Shown here piece by piece: positions 21,042 to 32,420 of a stretch of 64,000 nucleotides of DNA. Within the stretch, counting starts at the first letter, position 1. Each line of letters starts with the position of its first letter. Source of the DNA: Psococerastis gibbosa (lineage: Eukaryota > Arthropoda > Insecta > Psocodea > Psocidae); the NCBI GenBank assembly GCA_963971405.1, contig OZ020491.1, positions 7,930,855 through 7,994,854 of the forward strand, read 5' to 3'. Both the position numbers and the translations under genes were made by a program. The notes beneath the pieces are model-generated. The model did not search any database, was not told where the DNA came from, and was given only the letters and a program-made list of their open reading frames with translations.

Positions 21042-22137
21042 AAATCTTTTTCCAGTATATGATGGACATTGTTTATGGCTATACGACCGACCTTTCATTT
21101 TTACTTGGCAAAAAATGGGGCTATATTTGTCCTTAATTTAGTTAGGCCTAAATAGTGCATGAGGCGAAAATACTTAACGGTTGGCAACCCTGATCGTCCT
21201 ATTTTAACGGATAAAGTGTAGAACGGAAATAAGAAAATAATAAAGAATATTACATTTTACAAATTTATTTAGAAAAAGCTTCATTTATAATTAAAAAGTA
21301 CAGAGATTAGCCCGTGAAACACACTAAAACTTCTATCCTTAGGTAAAATTACACATGAATCCGGCTAAACAGCTGCTCATTGACGAGTGACCCTACACCT
21401 TTCTTGAAATTAACTTGAAAAAAAATTAATTTCTTAAAATAAATAAAAAATTACTACACTATTTCCTATGAATTTCAGTATGAACACTCGCGAATGACCT
21501 GCTAAAAACACAGACAAAAAACAACAGCACGCTTACTCTGGAACATAACTAAGAGATCTAGTGATTTATAACCCAAATCAAGCGGAAGTTTAAGTCCTTA
21601 AGTAAAAAAAAAAGTAGCTTAAAGGCTTAAGAAACGTTGGCAACAGTAAATGAATACAGAGTTACAAGCTAGAGATGTAAGCTCCTTCAGGCAGAACCTA
21701 TGTTGCGTAGGCGCTACTGCAGAAAATTATACGTTCAATACTATCGTCAGTTATTAAATTACAGAGAAAATTGACAATATACTCAACGCATAAATGCACA
21801 CGAGACATTATCTAAATTTACCAGAAAAATAAATCTATTTCCAGTACCCTTAATCAGCAGCAAGTGATGTTTAAGCGGGTTCAATTTTTCATTTCTTTTT
21901 TTAATCGGGACAGCTACTGACGTTTTAACTGGCCGATCCCGCAGCGAACAACTCAACACAATCCAACCAAATAAGTCTAAATCCGCCTTTGTAACAGCTT
22001 CGTTCTACATATTAGGAGCGTTGTGGCGTTATATCTCTGTACTTGTACTTAAGTTAGACGAAGGGAGATTCTAACTGAGTCTTAGGGACACGCACAAATA
22101 GAATGGTCTCTTTTTTTCTTCTTTAGGGTTTCACAGT

Positions 22138-25100
22138 TTAATCTTCTTCTTCCTCCTCTTCATTCGCTTCCTCCTCATCTTCTCCGGCTGATTCCTTTTC
22201 TTCTTTCTTGGGCCTTCCACGGCCCTTTCCTGCTCCCTTCTGAAAAATAAAAACTCAATTTTACTAGAACTCCGTAAAACTTTAATCGACATTAATTTAA
22301 ACACAGGTGTAAGACCAATCTGAAAGACTCGTCCCCATATTTAGTTAAGAGCAAATCGGAGCAAATTTTGTAGAAAGTCAAATTTCACAGGAAATCGATA
22401 GCAGAGCCTTGTTTGGGAAAGCTACCGTGATAGCAGGGTAGGTGACAAGGTCAATGGAAACCCCGCCAAAGGGTGAAACACTTAGGCGGCTATTCCACCG
22501 GCGATTTTACTTCATATTTAATTTTGTCACTGACGTTTGTTTTGTTTTAATGAGACTATTATGTAGATACTTAACTTATCTATTATAAATTAAGTTATAA
22601 TATGGTAGCAGACATCATTAAGAAGTCTCTACCATATTATAACTTGTATCTTGTATCTACAGAATAGTCTCCTTAAAACAAAACAAACGTCAATGACAAA
22701 ATCAAATTTGAATCTTGAAGAGGAATACAGGAATGCGTTGAGGATGAGTGACGTATCCATAGATATGATAAGCTCTATGCAACATATCAAGAACCTACGA
22801 TAGTGGCCTAAATCAAGGAGTCTGCATCAGGTGGCTAGGGCACGTAGAACGAATGCCAGACCATAGGTGTCCCAAGGCAGAAGGTGAGTGAAGGATCACG
22901 CAGGCTTGCGCGATGTGGCAGAGCAGTAGTGCCAAGAAGTAAGAAGAGGATGGCGATGTTAAGGACATGTGTGAAAAGGAGGGAAATTTGCATTTGTGTG
23001 TCGTTTTCATAAATAAATATCTTTAAGAACTATATTAAAATTAAAAAAACAAAAAAAAAACGAATTTGTTTCAACGACATCCCCGGTTTATCATATTTGC
23101 GATAGTTCAAATAAACAAATGTCTTCAGCCGCTTGTCTTTTCCTGCTGTAACCATACTGTTGGTCATGGCTTCATGGACACGGCAAAATCAAAGCACATG
23201 AAAATTTTTCTCTGAATACTCCAAATTATGGCTACATTCAGAAGCCCGTATTCTCTAACATGATGCTTTACAGGGGCTATGAAATCCTGTCCCACTGCAG
23301 CTGTGGAGATAGTACTGGACTTCCCACCCCTCCATGTTGCAGTGGAAACTTCAGCCGAAATGGCATTATTAGGAGTGGAAGGGCAATTAAGAGACTCAGC
23401 CTCTCTGAGTACGTCTGACCACTGCCTGGATATGCCAAGCGATAGAATCCATCCAAAATACTGTTTTAGGAGGGAATTCGAAACTATATTAGGGACAATG
23501 AAAGAATGCTGCGAATCAGCAGGAATTCTCAATAGTCAAACAATCAAGTGGTTTACTGATGGCACTAGGCTAGGAAGTACAAACCAAGAACAGGCCTTGG
23601 CGTCTTTGGTCCTGGGGTTAAATATCTGGAGTCTCTTGGGGAGACAACTATAGTCTTGGAGATTCTGCAATGAAGGTGCGGAGGACCTGCGATGCGATGC
23701 AATCGCACGAAGAAGAGCAGCATACTCGGGAAGCTTGCAGTTACATGTAAAAGACCTACCACTTCTGAATCCCCTCAAGATCCTGGCTCTGCTGATGGAG
23801 ATAGGCCTCGAGAAAGTTTAGTAGATACTTTGTTGTAGGAGGCACAATAGGCTTAAGTGCACACAGGTAACACCTGTACCACAATTGATAAAATAAAAAG
23901 AAATAAAAAATAAACAAATATCTAGTGAATTATCAAAGTTTATGAATTTCAGGAGGTGTTCACAGATCGATTTTGCCGCCAAAAGAACGACTGTGGAACG
24001 AGATCTTTACCCAAGATTTTAGAAAGACTCCCCTTCACGATTACCACAACCTAATATACCTAGTTCTGCCATACGTTCTGTCCCTTAACTTTGAGTAAGC
24101 AACCTAGGAAGCAGATAAGCGAGACAATCAAACTGCTGATCACATCACATTTTCGACTCGTTCAAGAGCCTATATTAACGTAGTTGCGGCCAGTAGAACA
24201 ATCGGCAGCTATAGAGGGGGGTAACGAACAAACGCGTATCGCGGTAATCTGCTTACATAAGTGCGGCAAGAGCCCAACTGCAATTTTCAAGTTGTTGAAA
24301 CTGCTTAAAATGACTCAAAAATTTGTTTATGGCACTATATCCCGTTATAATGATACTTTAAGCTTTCAAGACCGAGCTAAAACTGGGAGACCACGAACAA
24401 CTAGAACCAGCAGCGTCATCAAAGCTGTGCATGAACGAATTAGGCGAAATCCACCGCGGAAGCAAAGAATCATGGCTCGGCAATTGAAAATAAGCACCCG
24501 TTCGATGTCCCGACATATTCGCGATGACCTGAAGTTTTAGGCATTCCGTCGGTCAAGGGGTCAGCTACTTACGCCGGCTTTGAGAGAAATACGACAGACA
24601 AGAGCAAAAGCCTTCTTCAGTGGCACGCTCAAAATGGCCACAAAAATATATTATTTTGAGATGAAAAAATTATCACCGTAGAAGAGCGTTACAACAAACA
24701 AAACGACCAAGTTTATTCTCACTCATTCGAAGAACCTAAAAATATAGTTCCAAGAGTTCAGAGGGGCCACCATCCTGTCCGGTTTGGTGGGGAGTGTCCT
24801 ATGAAGGAGTCACAAAGGTTCATTTTTGTACAAAAGGGGTCAAAAAATTATCAAGAAGATAGTCTGATGAAAGTAGTAAAACCCCTTAGCACCACTTTGT
24901 TTGACGGAAAACATTGGATATTCCAGCAGGATTCTGCCCCGTTACACAAGGCCAATTCTACCCAAGCAATATGGGGAGCAATATACCAGGGTTTATCGAA
25001 GCCAAGGACTGGCCATCTGGGAGCCCAGATCTGAATCCGCTCGACTATAAACTATGTGACATATTAGAAGACATGGCTTGCTCTAAACGCCACAACAATT

Positions 25101-28100
25101 TGGAGAGTCTAAAAAACAATCTATTGTTCGGGCAGCGGAGGATTTACCAATAGAAGTGGTGCGTGCGGCAGTTGATGACTGGCCGCGTCGATTAAAAGCC
25201 TGTGTGAAAGCTAAAGGTTGTCATTTTGAATAAAATTATGCATTTTGTATTCCTAAAACTCGATGGAATGAAATAAAAATTAATTAAATCTTATACATCC
25301 TTTTGTTTCGTTAAAAATTATGATTGGGTTTGGGACAGAACATATGGCAGGACTAGGTATATTAAATCAAGACTAAAGGAAATCAAAGATTCATGTCTTA
25401 AGAGACCAGCTCGCAGGAAATAAGTAAAGACAGCCTAATTTTGGCCGAAAAACGAACAGTTTATTGTCACATTCACAGTCACAGTCTTTTTTATGTTGGA
25501 AATATCAAACGGAGAGTAGTCAAAAATAGCCATTACATTAGCAGAAATTCTCATTTTTTTTTGCACTGTGGGTTCACATACAGCCATGGTGGGTAGGTGG
25601 AGTTAAAACTATGTGGATTTCTTTTAGGAAGTCATATATAGCTTGGTAGGAGTCATATTTAGAAATTATGTGGGAATAATTAAAAGGGAGGACTGTCATT
25701 AAGGGGAAGATGCGGTCTAGTAATTTGTTCCTAGCTATGGTGAATTCAGGGCATTCCTCTATAACATGCTGCAGAGGGGAGAGTATTCTCATATATGGCA
25801 TGTGGGTTAGGTTAATGCTCCGAAAACTTTCTGCTGTTAGTCCCGATATTTTGACAGTTCTACAGTTATTGTATAATGATTTGATTTACACCTACCCACA
25901 CTAAGTACAACCCGAAGGGCCGACTTGTTACATGGGTAAACATTGTCATTATACACAGGATGTGTCGTCATTGATATGAGATTGATTTTAACTAAGGCAC
26001 TATATACCCGGGTATTGTCATCCGCCACGTTGTATCCCAAATTTCCTATATGGTAAGTATTGTAAGAAAAGTAAAAGATTGAAAAAACTAATATATACGT
26101 TTTAGTATTTTCTTATGAACTACTTCCCTAATTGGTAGCACGTTTTTTAAATAATAATAAATAAACAACGGTAAATTTCTAAAAATTAATAGGTAAACAC
26201 CCAATGCTTGGCTTATACACCAGACTTATAATGGATACAACATGGCGGATGACAATACCTGTCTAATATAGAGCCCTAATTTTAACCCCTACAATTGCCT
26301 TATAATAGTGAGTTCAGTAGTATTCCACCAAGCCCACGCTACGTTTTGTAAACACAGCAGAACACTACAACATTCAAAACATGGCGAATTTCCCCAGAGT
26401 TTTTCTGTTTGACCACCGAGATACAATCCATAATATTTTAAAAAAATTCTTTTTTATTCGAATCCACATTAATTCAAATTCTTTAAGTATTCCAACGTTC
26501 TACGGTTTATTAGTATTTCCTTTTATTATAAAACAATAAAATCATTCAATTGTATTTCAATCATTTATTAATTTTTCCGCCTATTTTGCACACTTTTGAT
26601 AACAATTGAATCAATAGCTAACACCTTAGCACTTAACTATAATTTAATTCTATTCCCGGTGTTAATTAATAAGTTAATCCCAATAATTCGCTACAATAGG
26701 GCTGCTGAAGTTGGAAAGCTTCCATAAAAAACGAAAAGGTATTTTTCAGAGTCGTCCTTATTTGTTTGCCCCCACAACCAAACTATACGAATCAAAGTGA
26801 ATGTGACCTAGAGGTTTTTCTTTAACATAAATAACGACTACAATATATATGAATTTAAAGGAAATAGTAGGTGCCGCTTTTTAGCAAGAAAAGTCTTTAG
26901 CCGTTTTATGTAGGCCACCCCCCCCCCAAATAAAAAAATGAGAATTTGCTTGGAGGTTCTCGTCACAATAAAGCTATTGGAATTTATCTTACCCTTCCCT
27001 TGGCGGCTTTGGTTGCCTTGGCTGGGCTCCTCTTGGTAGATCCCTTTGGTCGCCCACGGCCACGCTTTGCAGGGACTAGCCCTTCATCTTTTTTCGCAGC
27101 TGCTTTAGGTTCGGCGGCTTTCCTTTTTTCTGCTTTCTGTAAAAAAAACAGTTAAAAAATCATATATCGTCGTTGATACTGCAAATTGTCAAAAAATTCG
27201 ATTTACAGCCTTACAGGTTAACACACCATGGCTACCAAATTAAATGAATACACCTATAGTAGCAAATGGTTGCTTGTCAACAGCCAATAGGAAGGAAACA
27301 ATAAATAAATCAGATTCAGGAACCCACGGTCAAGTCCGCAGACCTTATTGTCCCTGCAATTCTGTTGTCTGCCCTGCCTGCTGACTTTAGTGGTTTGCTT
27401 ATATTTTCATTGTCCTAGGGTTAAATGTCGGTTGCCTGGACTTTCCCTATCACAATGCAATGAGTAGATAGATAGGATGATTGCATAGTCTAGAACGGGC
27501 AGGCCAGAATAATATGAGGGTATGCAGTGTATTATGCCATGAATTATCTATCCATAATTTATTTAAAAAAAAAATATATATCATTAAAAATTTTGATTGG
27601 GAAAGCAATCTGTTCAATTTTCTTACTCCATGAAACACCTAATCCATACAATCATCCATTTAATTTTTTGTCCCAGAACCGAACTATGAAGAGGCAAGTG
27701 ACCTATTTGGTATTGTTGCTTCCCTATGTATACGTCAGTAAAAGGGAAGCTTTGTGACGGTTGACATTTTGGATTTCAGTGGACAAGTCTGCAGTCACCA
27801 GCGTTTCTTTTTTAATTAGGCAATGGGACTTGGTGAATGGTTGGTGCAAAACCAGAGTCTAGCTCAGAAGATTTCAATGAACTGGCGTGTCTAGGGGAAA
27901 ACCGTGGTCTTCCGTGTGATCGTCTTCAGAAGTCAACAAGAAATCTTCACCTAGTGCATTTGCTACAATAAAAAAACGTCGGCAACTCGAGACTGCAGAC
28001 TCGTCCGTCTGACCTGGGCCCTAGGCGTCCATACCTTTTCCACGACTTTCTCTGCTTTTGCGGCACGGCCGCGCCCTTTCTTCTCAACTGCTGCTGATCC

Positions 28101-28112
28101 GTCGTCAGACAT
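22138..28112 (-). CDS. HMGA-like AT-hook chromatin protein (107 aa)
   Basis: Three coding exons, all phase 0: 28112-28035, 27136-26993 and 22239-22138, with donors GTATGG and GTAAGA and pyrimidine-rich acceptors. The joined protein starts MSDDGSAAVEKKGRGRAAK. It has three AT-hook-type motifs: a weak GRGRAAK at 13-19, RGRGRPKGS at 51-59 and KGRGRPKKE at 79-87. It ends in a Glu/Asp-rich tail (residues 94-107). AT-hooks bind the minor groove of AT-rich DNA; together with the small size and acidic tail they are the hallmark of HMGA/HMG-I(Y) architectural proteins, which act in chromatin. The second intron (4.75 kb) is full of transposons. A candidate polyadenylation signal on the minus strand is the complement of TTTATT at 21264-21269, which would give a 3' UTR of about 0.9 kb. 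No frameshift or missing key residue, so it is probably functional. Confidence 0.92.
22485..22710. mobile_element. PIF-like MITE family D, right terminus lost
   Basis: Left end GGCGGCTATTCCACCGGCGA after TTA. The interior and inner right arm (TCTCCTTAAAACAAAACAAA) match the other D copies, but the last about 30 bp are missing. It lies in intron 2 of the AT-hook gene. Confidence 0.7.
22735..22985 (+). pseudogene. LINE reverse-transcriptase tail relic
   Basis: Plus-strand translation around 22810-22870 gives IRWLGHVERMPDHRCPKAE, the common RWLGHVxRMxxxR motif near the C-terminus of RTE-type LINE ORF2. Stops follow. Lies in intron 2 of the AT-hook gene. Confidence 0.55.
23121..23907 (+). mobile_element. 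Non-LTR element copy (787 bp) with RT-tail and RNase H remnants
   Basis: Translation gives SCPTAAVEIVLDFPPLHVAV, then MPSDRIHPKYCFRREFETI, then IKWFTDGTRLGSTN (the start of an RNase H domain), after which the frame breaks. Minor frameshifts. It is flanked by a perfect 12-bp duplication AAATAAACAAAT (23109-23120, 23908-23919) and ends in an A-rich tail. A sister copy at 59143-59946 starts within a few bases of the same 5' point. Lies in intron 2 of the AT-hook gene. Confidence 0.85.
24057..25359 (+). mobile_element. Complete but inactivated mariner-family transposon (1303 bp)
   Basis: The 28-bp terminal inverted repeats TACCTAGTTCTGCCATACGT... and ...GGCAGGACTAGGTA differ at only a couple of positions. 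TA flanks both ends (24055-24056, 25360-25361). The transposase begins near 24200 (ICLHKCGKSPTAIFKLLK). It has a helix-turn-helix region (GRPRTTRTSSVIKAV), the first catalytic Asp in a stop-interrupted DEK motif near 24659, FQQDSAPLHKA (second Asp) near 24940 and SGSPDLNPLDY (third Asp) near 25020. It ends DDWPRRLKACVKAKGCHFE at 25230. At least one stop in the N-terminal half, a stop just before the first catalytic Asp and two or more frameshifts make it non-autonomous. Lies in intron 2 of the AT-hook gene. Confidence 0.9.
24184..25233 (+). pseudogene. Mariner transposase pseudogene
   Basis: Fragments lie in several frames: 24184-24540 carries the DNA-binding half and ends in a TAG within the interdomain linker, and 24801-25034 and 24914-25153 carry the catalytic half. 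All three acidic catalytic positions of the DDD type are still recognisable. The spacing of the second and third Asp (about 34-37 residues) cannot be fixed because a frameshift lies between them. Confidence 0.85.
25400..25497 (-). pseudogene. Fragment related to the Enhancer-of-polycomb-like gene
   Basis: The plus strand reads GACAGCCTAATTTT, AAAAACGAACAG, CACAGTCTTTT and TTTTATGTTG in the same order as 17280-17360 of the polycomb-type gene. Minus-strand translation gives NKLFVFRPKLGCLYLFPAS against NNPFVFRRKLGCHYLPPES (residues 310-328 of the intact protein). Only about 95 bp are recognisable. Lies in intron 2 of the AT-hook gene, directly beside the mariner. Confidence 0.65.
25574..26045 (-). 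pseudogene. LINE ORF2 C-terminal relic (R1/CR1-like)
   Basis: Minus-strand frames give INLISMTTHPVYNDNVYPCN, then a break, then LQHVIEECPEFTIARNKLLD. The EHVIxECPxFxxAR pattern is the Cys/His tail that follows the reverse transcriptase in several LINE clades. A frameshift separates the two parts. Confidence 0.55.
26530..26706. mobile_element. Family B MITE, right half
   Basis: TTTTCCGCCTATTTTGCACA, CCCGGTGTTAATTAATAAGT and the terminus ATTCGCTACAATAGGGCTGC match the right halves of the copies at 4060 and 7475. The left half is missing or unrecognisable. Confidence 0.55.
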
Positions 28113-28145
28113 TGTATATTATTATGTTCTAAGTAAAAAACTTAT
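28113..28145 (-). other. 5' UTR part of the AT-hook gene's first coding exon
   Basis: An acceptor (TTTATTTTTCAG on the minus strand) lies directly above 28145, so 33 nt of 5' UTR precede the ATG and an upstream non-coding exon is expected. Confidence 0.6.
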
Positions 28146-29553
28146 CTGAAAAATAAATGTAACAAAAATAAAAATAGCAGTCACATCTCCAAATTGTCTC
28201 CCCCCCCCTAAGTTTTTTTTTTGATTTTATTAAGTTATTTTTTAATCCGAACGATCTGTATACCGCTTCAGAATAAAAACCAAATCCTTCCTCTAGGTCT
28301 AATAGTTTTCATGGTGGTTAAGGTTAAGTTACGACAGGGCATGTATTTTAGATTGATTAAAATTTTAAAATTAGGTCGACCTAGGGGCAAGACATACACC
28401 AATCAAGTTAACGTAAAATCTAAGTCAAAATAAGCTCGCGCTGCTTTGTCATGCGCAGTATGTCCCGAACCTTCCTTCTCTGAGGCTTCAATCAGTCTAT
28501 CTTGCTGTTCCACTGATTTTCTCATATCTACGGGTGATCATAGATTTTACATCAGTCAACACAAATGTCACAACTAGGCGACGAGCCCATTCGAGTCGAA
28601 CAGGCTTTAGGTTCCGGCAATTTAAATTACTTAATGTCAAATTTATGACATGATACAGATAAATGCCTCTTCACTTTTTTCCAATTAACAACTATGCAAA
28701 TCAGCAAATAAAAAGAACAATTTGGAATACTTAAAATCAATAAGGCGGGAGAACTGAAGGTCACTTGAACGGTTTTGGCGGTATAACCAAGAAATAAAGC
28801 CGCCCGTTTAAAAATCTTACTCTGCAAAAGGGGCCGCCACAGGTGGACTAGCACCATAGGGTTATTAAACTAATATTAATTAAATTGAAAGTCTTAGTAT
28901 AATATACATTTTAACTCAATAATTTGAAGTAAGGCCATTCTGATATCTGATCAATGAAGATATGGCCTTCTTCTACGAAGCCTCCACAATAACCGACGCG
29001 CACTTTTTATTTTCTGAATTCTGATATTCCTGTTATAATATCCTAATCTAATTAGATTTAGCTAATTTATAATCCAAAAAATTTCACAATTTTAAAATTA
29101 CTTGACAAAGAAATGACCGGCTTACATAAGAATCCTTTTCTTTTGAAATCAGCGGTAGAAGGTTTAATAGGCGATTTTCTTTGAAAAAATTGTTTACATA
29201 TTATAAAATTTTTATTAAAATAACAGATTAATTGTGGAAATTCACGAAAAAATAACCCTTTTTTATGTTGGGATCTTCATGGTTAATAAATAGGAATAGC
29301 AAGAGAAATAAATTTTAATGCTCTCAAAATTTCCAATATGAACGCCATGAGCTTGGCTAGGGAATTATTTTAACAATTTCTGATATCTTGAATTTAATTT
29401 TTAACTATCTTACCCTTATTCTACGGCGAAAAAAAAGTACACACAAAATACGTGGAGAAAATGTAATAATTTTATCTGATTTTTAAATGCGTGCCAAAAA
29501 ATCTACAGGCCTAAAATTAAATAATTAAAGCTGGAAAAAATTATGATACTCAC
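28146..29553. other. Presumed 5' UTR intron of the AT-hook gene
   Basis: AT-rich, with short poly-C and poly-T runs near 28200. No coding frame or repeat family was recognised. Confidence 0.4.
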
Positions 29554-29630
29554 AGAAATTCAGGAAGAAGACGGAGTGTAGTTACGCGGCGTAACGGTAG
29601 AGCGCTAGTTGGCATTTCGCGCCAATTTAT
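29554..29630 (-). other. Probable non-coding first exon of the AT-hook gene
   Basis: On the minus strand a GC-richer segment ends ...CCTGAATTTCT followed by a GTGAGT donor at 29553. It would pair with the acceptor at 28146, giving a 1.4-kb intron with no recognised repeat. The upper boundary (transcription start) is a guess. Confidence 0.45.
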
Positions 29631-30570
29631 ATACCAAATTTATATCATAAGAGTGCACAAAGTGGATAATTTTGTATGAAATTAACACTAAATATACTAT
29701 ATTAAAAACAAATAGTTCCTGGAATCGTATTTAATAACAATTTACAGTATTTTTGAACCTTAAAAAGTATTTACAAAAAAGTATAAACTTAGTTTGACTT
29801 TGTTTATGCCTTGAAAACTACATCACCTTTTAGAACATCTAGAGGTTTCAATCGAAAATTTAATTCTCGCTGTCGCCGCTAGAGTCCGCAATGGTAAAAT
29901 TAAAGAACATGAGTTGTCTCACATTCTAGTAACTTTAAATGAGCCATTATACAATTTCTAGAATTCATGCAGGTACTGAGTTAAATAAATTCAATTATAT
30001 ATATTTCAACTCATTTGTTAAATTATTTCAAAGTTCAATGTCAATTTTAACTTTCTAGCTTAATGAAACATTTTTTAATACAAATAATTAGTAAAAGCTC
30101 TCGAAGAAAAAAACGGCACTTTTTAGTTATTTATGAATTTTATCGATAACATTAACAACTCTCGCTAAAACAGACTTGGATTAATTTTAATCCTAATGGC
30201 ACTGTAATTAAAAAAGACAGATTTGTTTAATCCAAAAAATATTCGTATAAAAAATGGTGAAAAAATTAAGGATCACGTGATTTTCCACTGTTTGCAAGAT
30301 GGCGTTTCAATGAAAAAAACGTGAACAACAAAATTGTGGTATCCTTTCAAAGCATTCGTGAAAAATAAGTGAAAAGTATCCGGAAACACGTTTGCAGGAA
30401 CGTTATAATGTTGATAAAGATGAATTTTATTAAGTGAAAAATACAGCATTCTTAAAACTATGTGAGAAACACTTGAAAATAAGTGGAAAGGCACGATGGC
30501 AGTAGTTCGGTGACCTCGTCGGAAGACAGGTTTGGGATTCTGTCCGGTCTGAAGACGTCGAGAAGCGAAG
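29631..30570. promoter_or_regulatory. Divergent promoter region of the AT-hook and ZAD zinc-finger genes
   Basis: Under 1 kb separates the presumed first exon of the minus-strand AT-hook gene from the ATG of the plus-strand ZAD gene. No transposon was recognised inside it, in contrast with its surroundings. The part near 30480-30570 is GC-richer and is probably the 5' UTR of the ZAD gene. No individual promoter element can be defended. Confidence 0.4.
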
Positions 30571-30699
30571 ATGGGAGAGATGGTGGAAGAACTGTGTAGG
30601 CTTTGTGCCTCATTTGATCCAGTAAGAATGCCCATATTCAGTGCCGAAGGACTTCAGAGGAACCTTGTCAACAAAATTTTGACCTGCCTTCATTTTAAG
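30571..30699 (+). CDS. ZAD/C2H2 zinc-finger protein, exon 1 (N-terminal half of the ZAD)
   Basis: ATG at 30571 opens MGEMVEELCRLCASFDPVRM and runs 43 codons to AAG, followed by a GTAAGT donor at 30700 (phase 0). CRLC (Cys9, Cys12) is the first zinc-binding pair of a ZAD domain; the second pair lies in the next exon at 61372, after a 30.7-kb intron. ZADs mediate dimerisation of arthropod nuclear zinc-finger regulators. This start is chosen because the ZAD sits at the extreme N-terminus in the family; a second ATG at codon 4 would also keep the whole domain. The identity of the orthologue is not recognised. Confidence 0.88.
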
Positions 30700-31467
30700 G
30701 TAAGTGGAAAGACTTGAAGCGTGCTGTACAAGTGCGTGTTACGTAGGAAAAAGGCTTATGCCAGATAACACAACCAGTCGAGGCTTTTAACGTTTGATTT
30801 CATCATATTTGATGCCTTTTTAGACTTTGTCGGAGGGTTGTACTTTGTCTTGGATGGGCATGGTCGTCTCATCAAAATGGCGACTGTCTCTGTGCAAGGT
30901 CATGCGGGCAGCTATCCCGGACGACACTACGGCTATTTTTAGAGTACAGTTGAGAAACACAGACTTCTCTTGGTAGTGTGAAAAGAGGGCACAGCCAAGA
31001 AAATCTAGATATTGCTGACCTATGCGATATACCGTCCGTGCTTAATGAAATAAGGTGACATCATAGCAACAGCCCTTCTGTTGAGCACTTTCATGTTCGT
31101 GTTGTTAATTGATGAGCATGATAAGTTGTTACCGGCGTATAGCAGTGTAAATTTACTGCAGACAATTTAATATATTTTGAGACCAATTACAATGGAGGGA
31201 TTTAATGTATAGGGAGACCGACGAGACAGGCGTATAGGTCCTGAGTTAACTCTAGAAGAGTGCCTGATTTGTTTGATGTAGGTCATGAGATTTTCGATGA
31301 AGGGTCAAATGACATATGTGTCAACCACGTGGGATTGTTTATTATTGAAGATTTTATTTTATGAGGCAAAAACCTGGGCACGGCCTTGCCCTATTTGGGT
31401 TGGGGTTGTCAGCAACATTCTAGATAGCCGCGCTTTCCCCTGTTATTAGGGTTCATAGTCCATAAAA

Positions 31468-31678
31468 TATAAATAAATTAAATATTAACGTTTTTGTTCT
31501 ATTACTAAGCCAACCTAGCGGAGTTAAGGACCTCTCTTACACTCAACTAGGAAAGCCCGGGACCGCGTGCTTTACATGCCCTCCGAAGCATGGCCAGAAA
31601 ATGTAGCCAGTGTGGGACTCGAACCAACAACCTTTTGGGTGAAAGTCGGAGTCTGTACCACTACCTTACAGGTCCTGA
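31468..31678 (-). repeat. tRNA-derived SINE, family a (copy 1)
   Basis: Minus-strand head: a box-A-like TAAGGTAGTGGTACAGACTC and a box-B GGTTCGAGTCCC. The body runs through GGCCATGCTTCGGAGGGCAT, GTCCCGGGC, CTCCGCTAGGTTGGCTTAGT and ATAGAACAAAAAC, to an AAATA-rich tail. Five further copies lie in this intron. Confidence 0.8.
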
Positions 31679-31899
31679 TGAAATACTGTATTACAATGTA
31701 AGAAAAACACGTCTGGCCACTAATTCTTAGTTGATAACTTTACTATTGAGACCTGTGAAATTTGATATAGTACACCTAAAAGGCTTTTCCCTGGTGACAA
31801 AACATAAATTAGTTGAAGACCCTTTTTTGTCACAACGGCCCAATTATCAGCATTTAGTTTTTGCTTTCAAATTTATTATTCTCATCAAGCAATTAATTA

Positions 31900-32016
31900 G
31901 GAGCTGATTCCACCAACGTCAATAGTGATATTAAATGCTTTTTGACGTGGTAGCAGACATTTTTAGATTGTCTAAAAACATTTAATATCACTATTGACGC
32001 TGGTGGAATCAGCGCC
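31900..32016. mobile_element. PIF-like palindromic MITE
   Basis: GGAGCTGATTCCACCAACGT on the left and its near complement ending AATCAGCGCC on the right. Shares GACGTGGTAGCAGACATTTT with other members. Flanks are TTA (left) and TAA (right). Confidence 0.75.
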
Positions 32017-32202
32017 TAAACGTTGTTGTAGTATGAATCATTAGTAAGCGTCGAATTTGTGGAAACGGATCTAGTAACGATCATGCTTCGTTATATTGCT
32101 ATTTCAAAGGTGAGAAGAAGACTAGCCGGGATTTGCGTAATTAAATTTGTTCATAACCTATTGAACTTGTCCTGATTAGTTTGATGCATTCTATAAATAA
32201 AA

Positions 32203-32420
32203 AATAAATAACATAATTTAGGACTTTTTTTGTTCTATTACTAAGCCAACATAACGGAGTTAGGGCTATAAAGCCCTTTCTTACACTCATTTAGGTAGGC
32301 CCGGGACCGCCTGCTTTACATGCCCTCCGATGCATGGCCAGAAAATGTAGCAAGTGTAGGACTCGAACCAACAACCTTTCGGGTGAAAGTCAAACTCCGT
32401 ACCACTACTCTACATGTCTT
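32203..32420 (-). repeat. tRNA-derived SINE, family a (copy 2)
   Basis: Same body and head as copy 1: ATGGCCAGAAAATGTAGCAA, then GACTCGAACCAACAACCTTT, as read on the plus strand. Tail AAATAAATAA at the low-coordinate end. Confidence 0.8.

Noticed and set aside
30273..30635. 120-codon antisense frame over the ZAD gene's first exon
   Set aside because: Shadow of the plus-strand coding exon and its 5' UTR. The plus-strand frame has the ZAD motif and a matching downstream exon.
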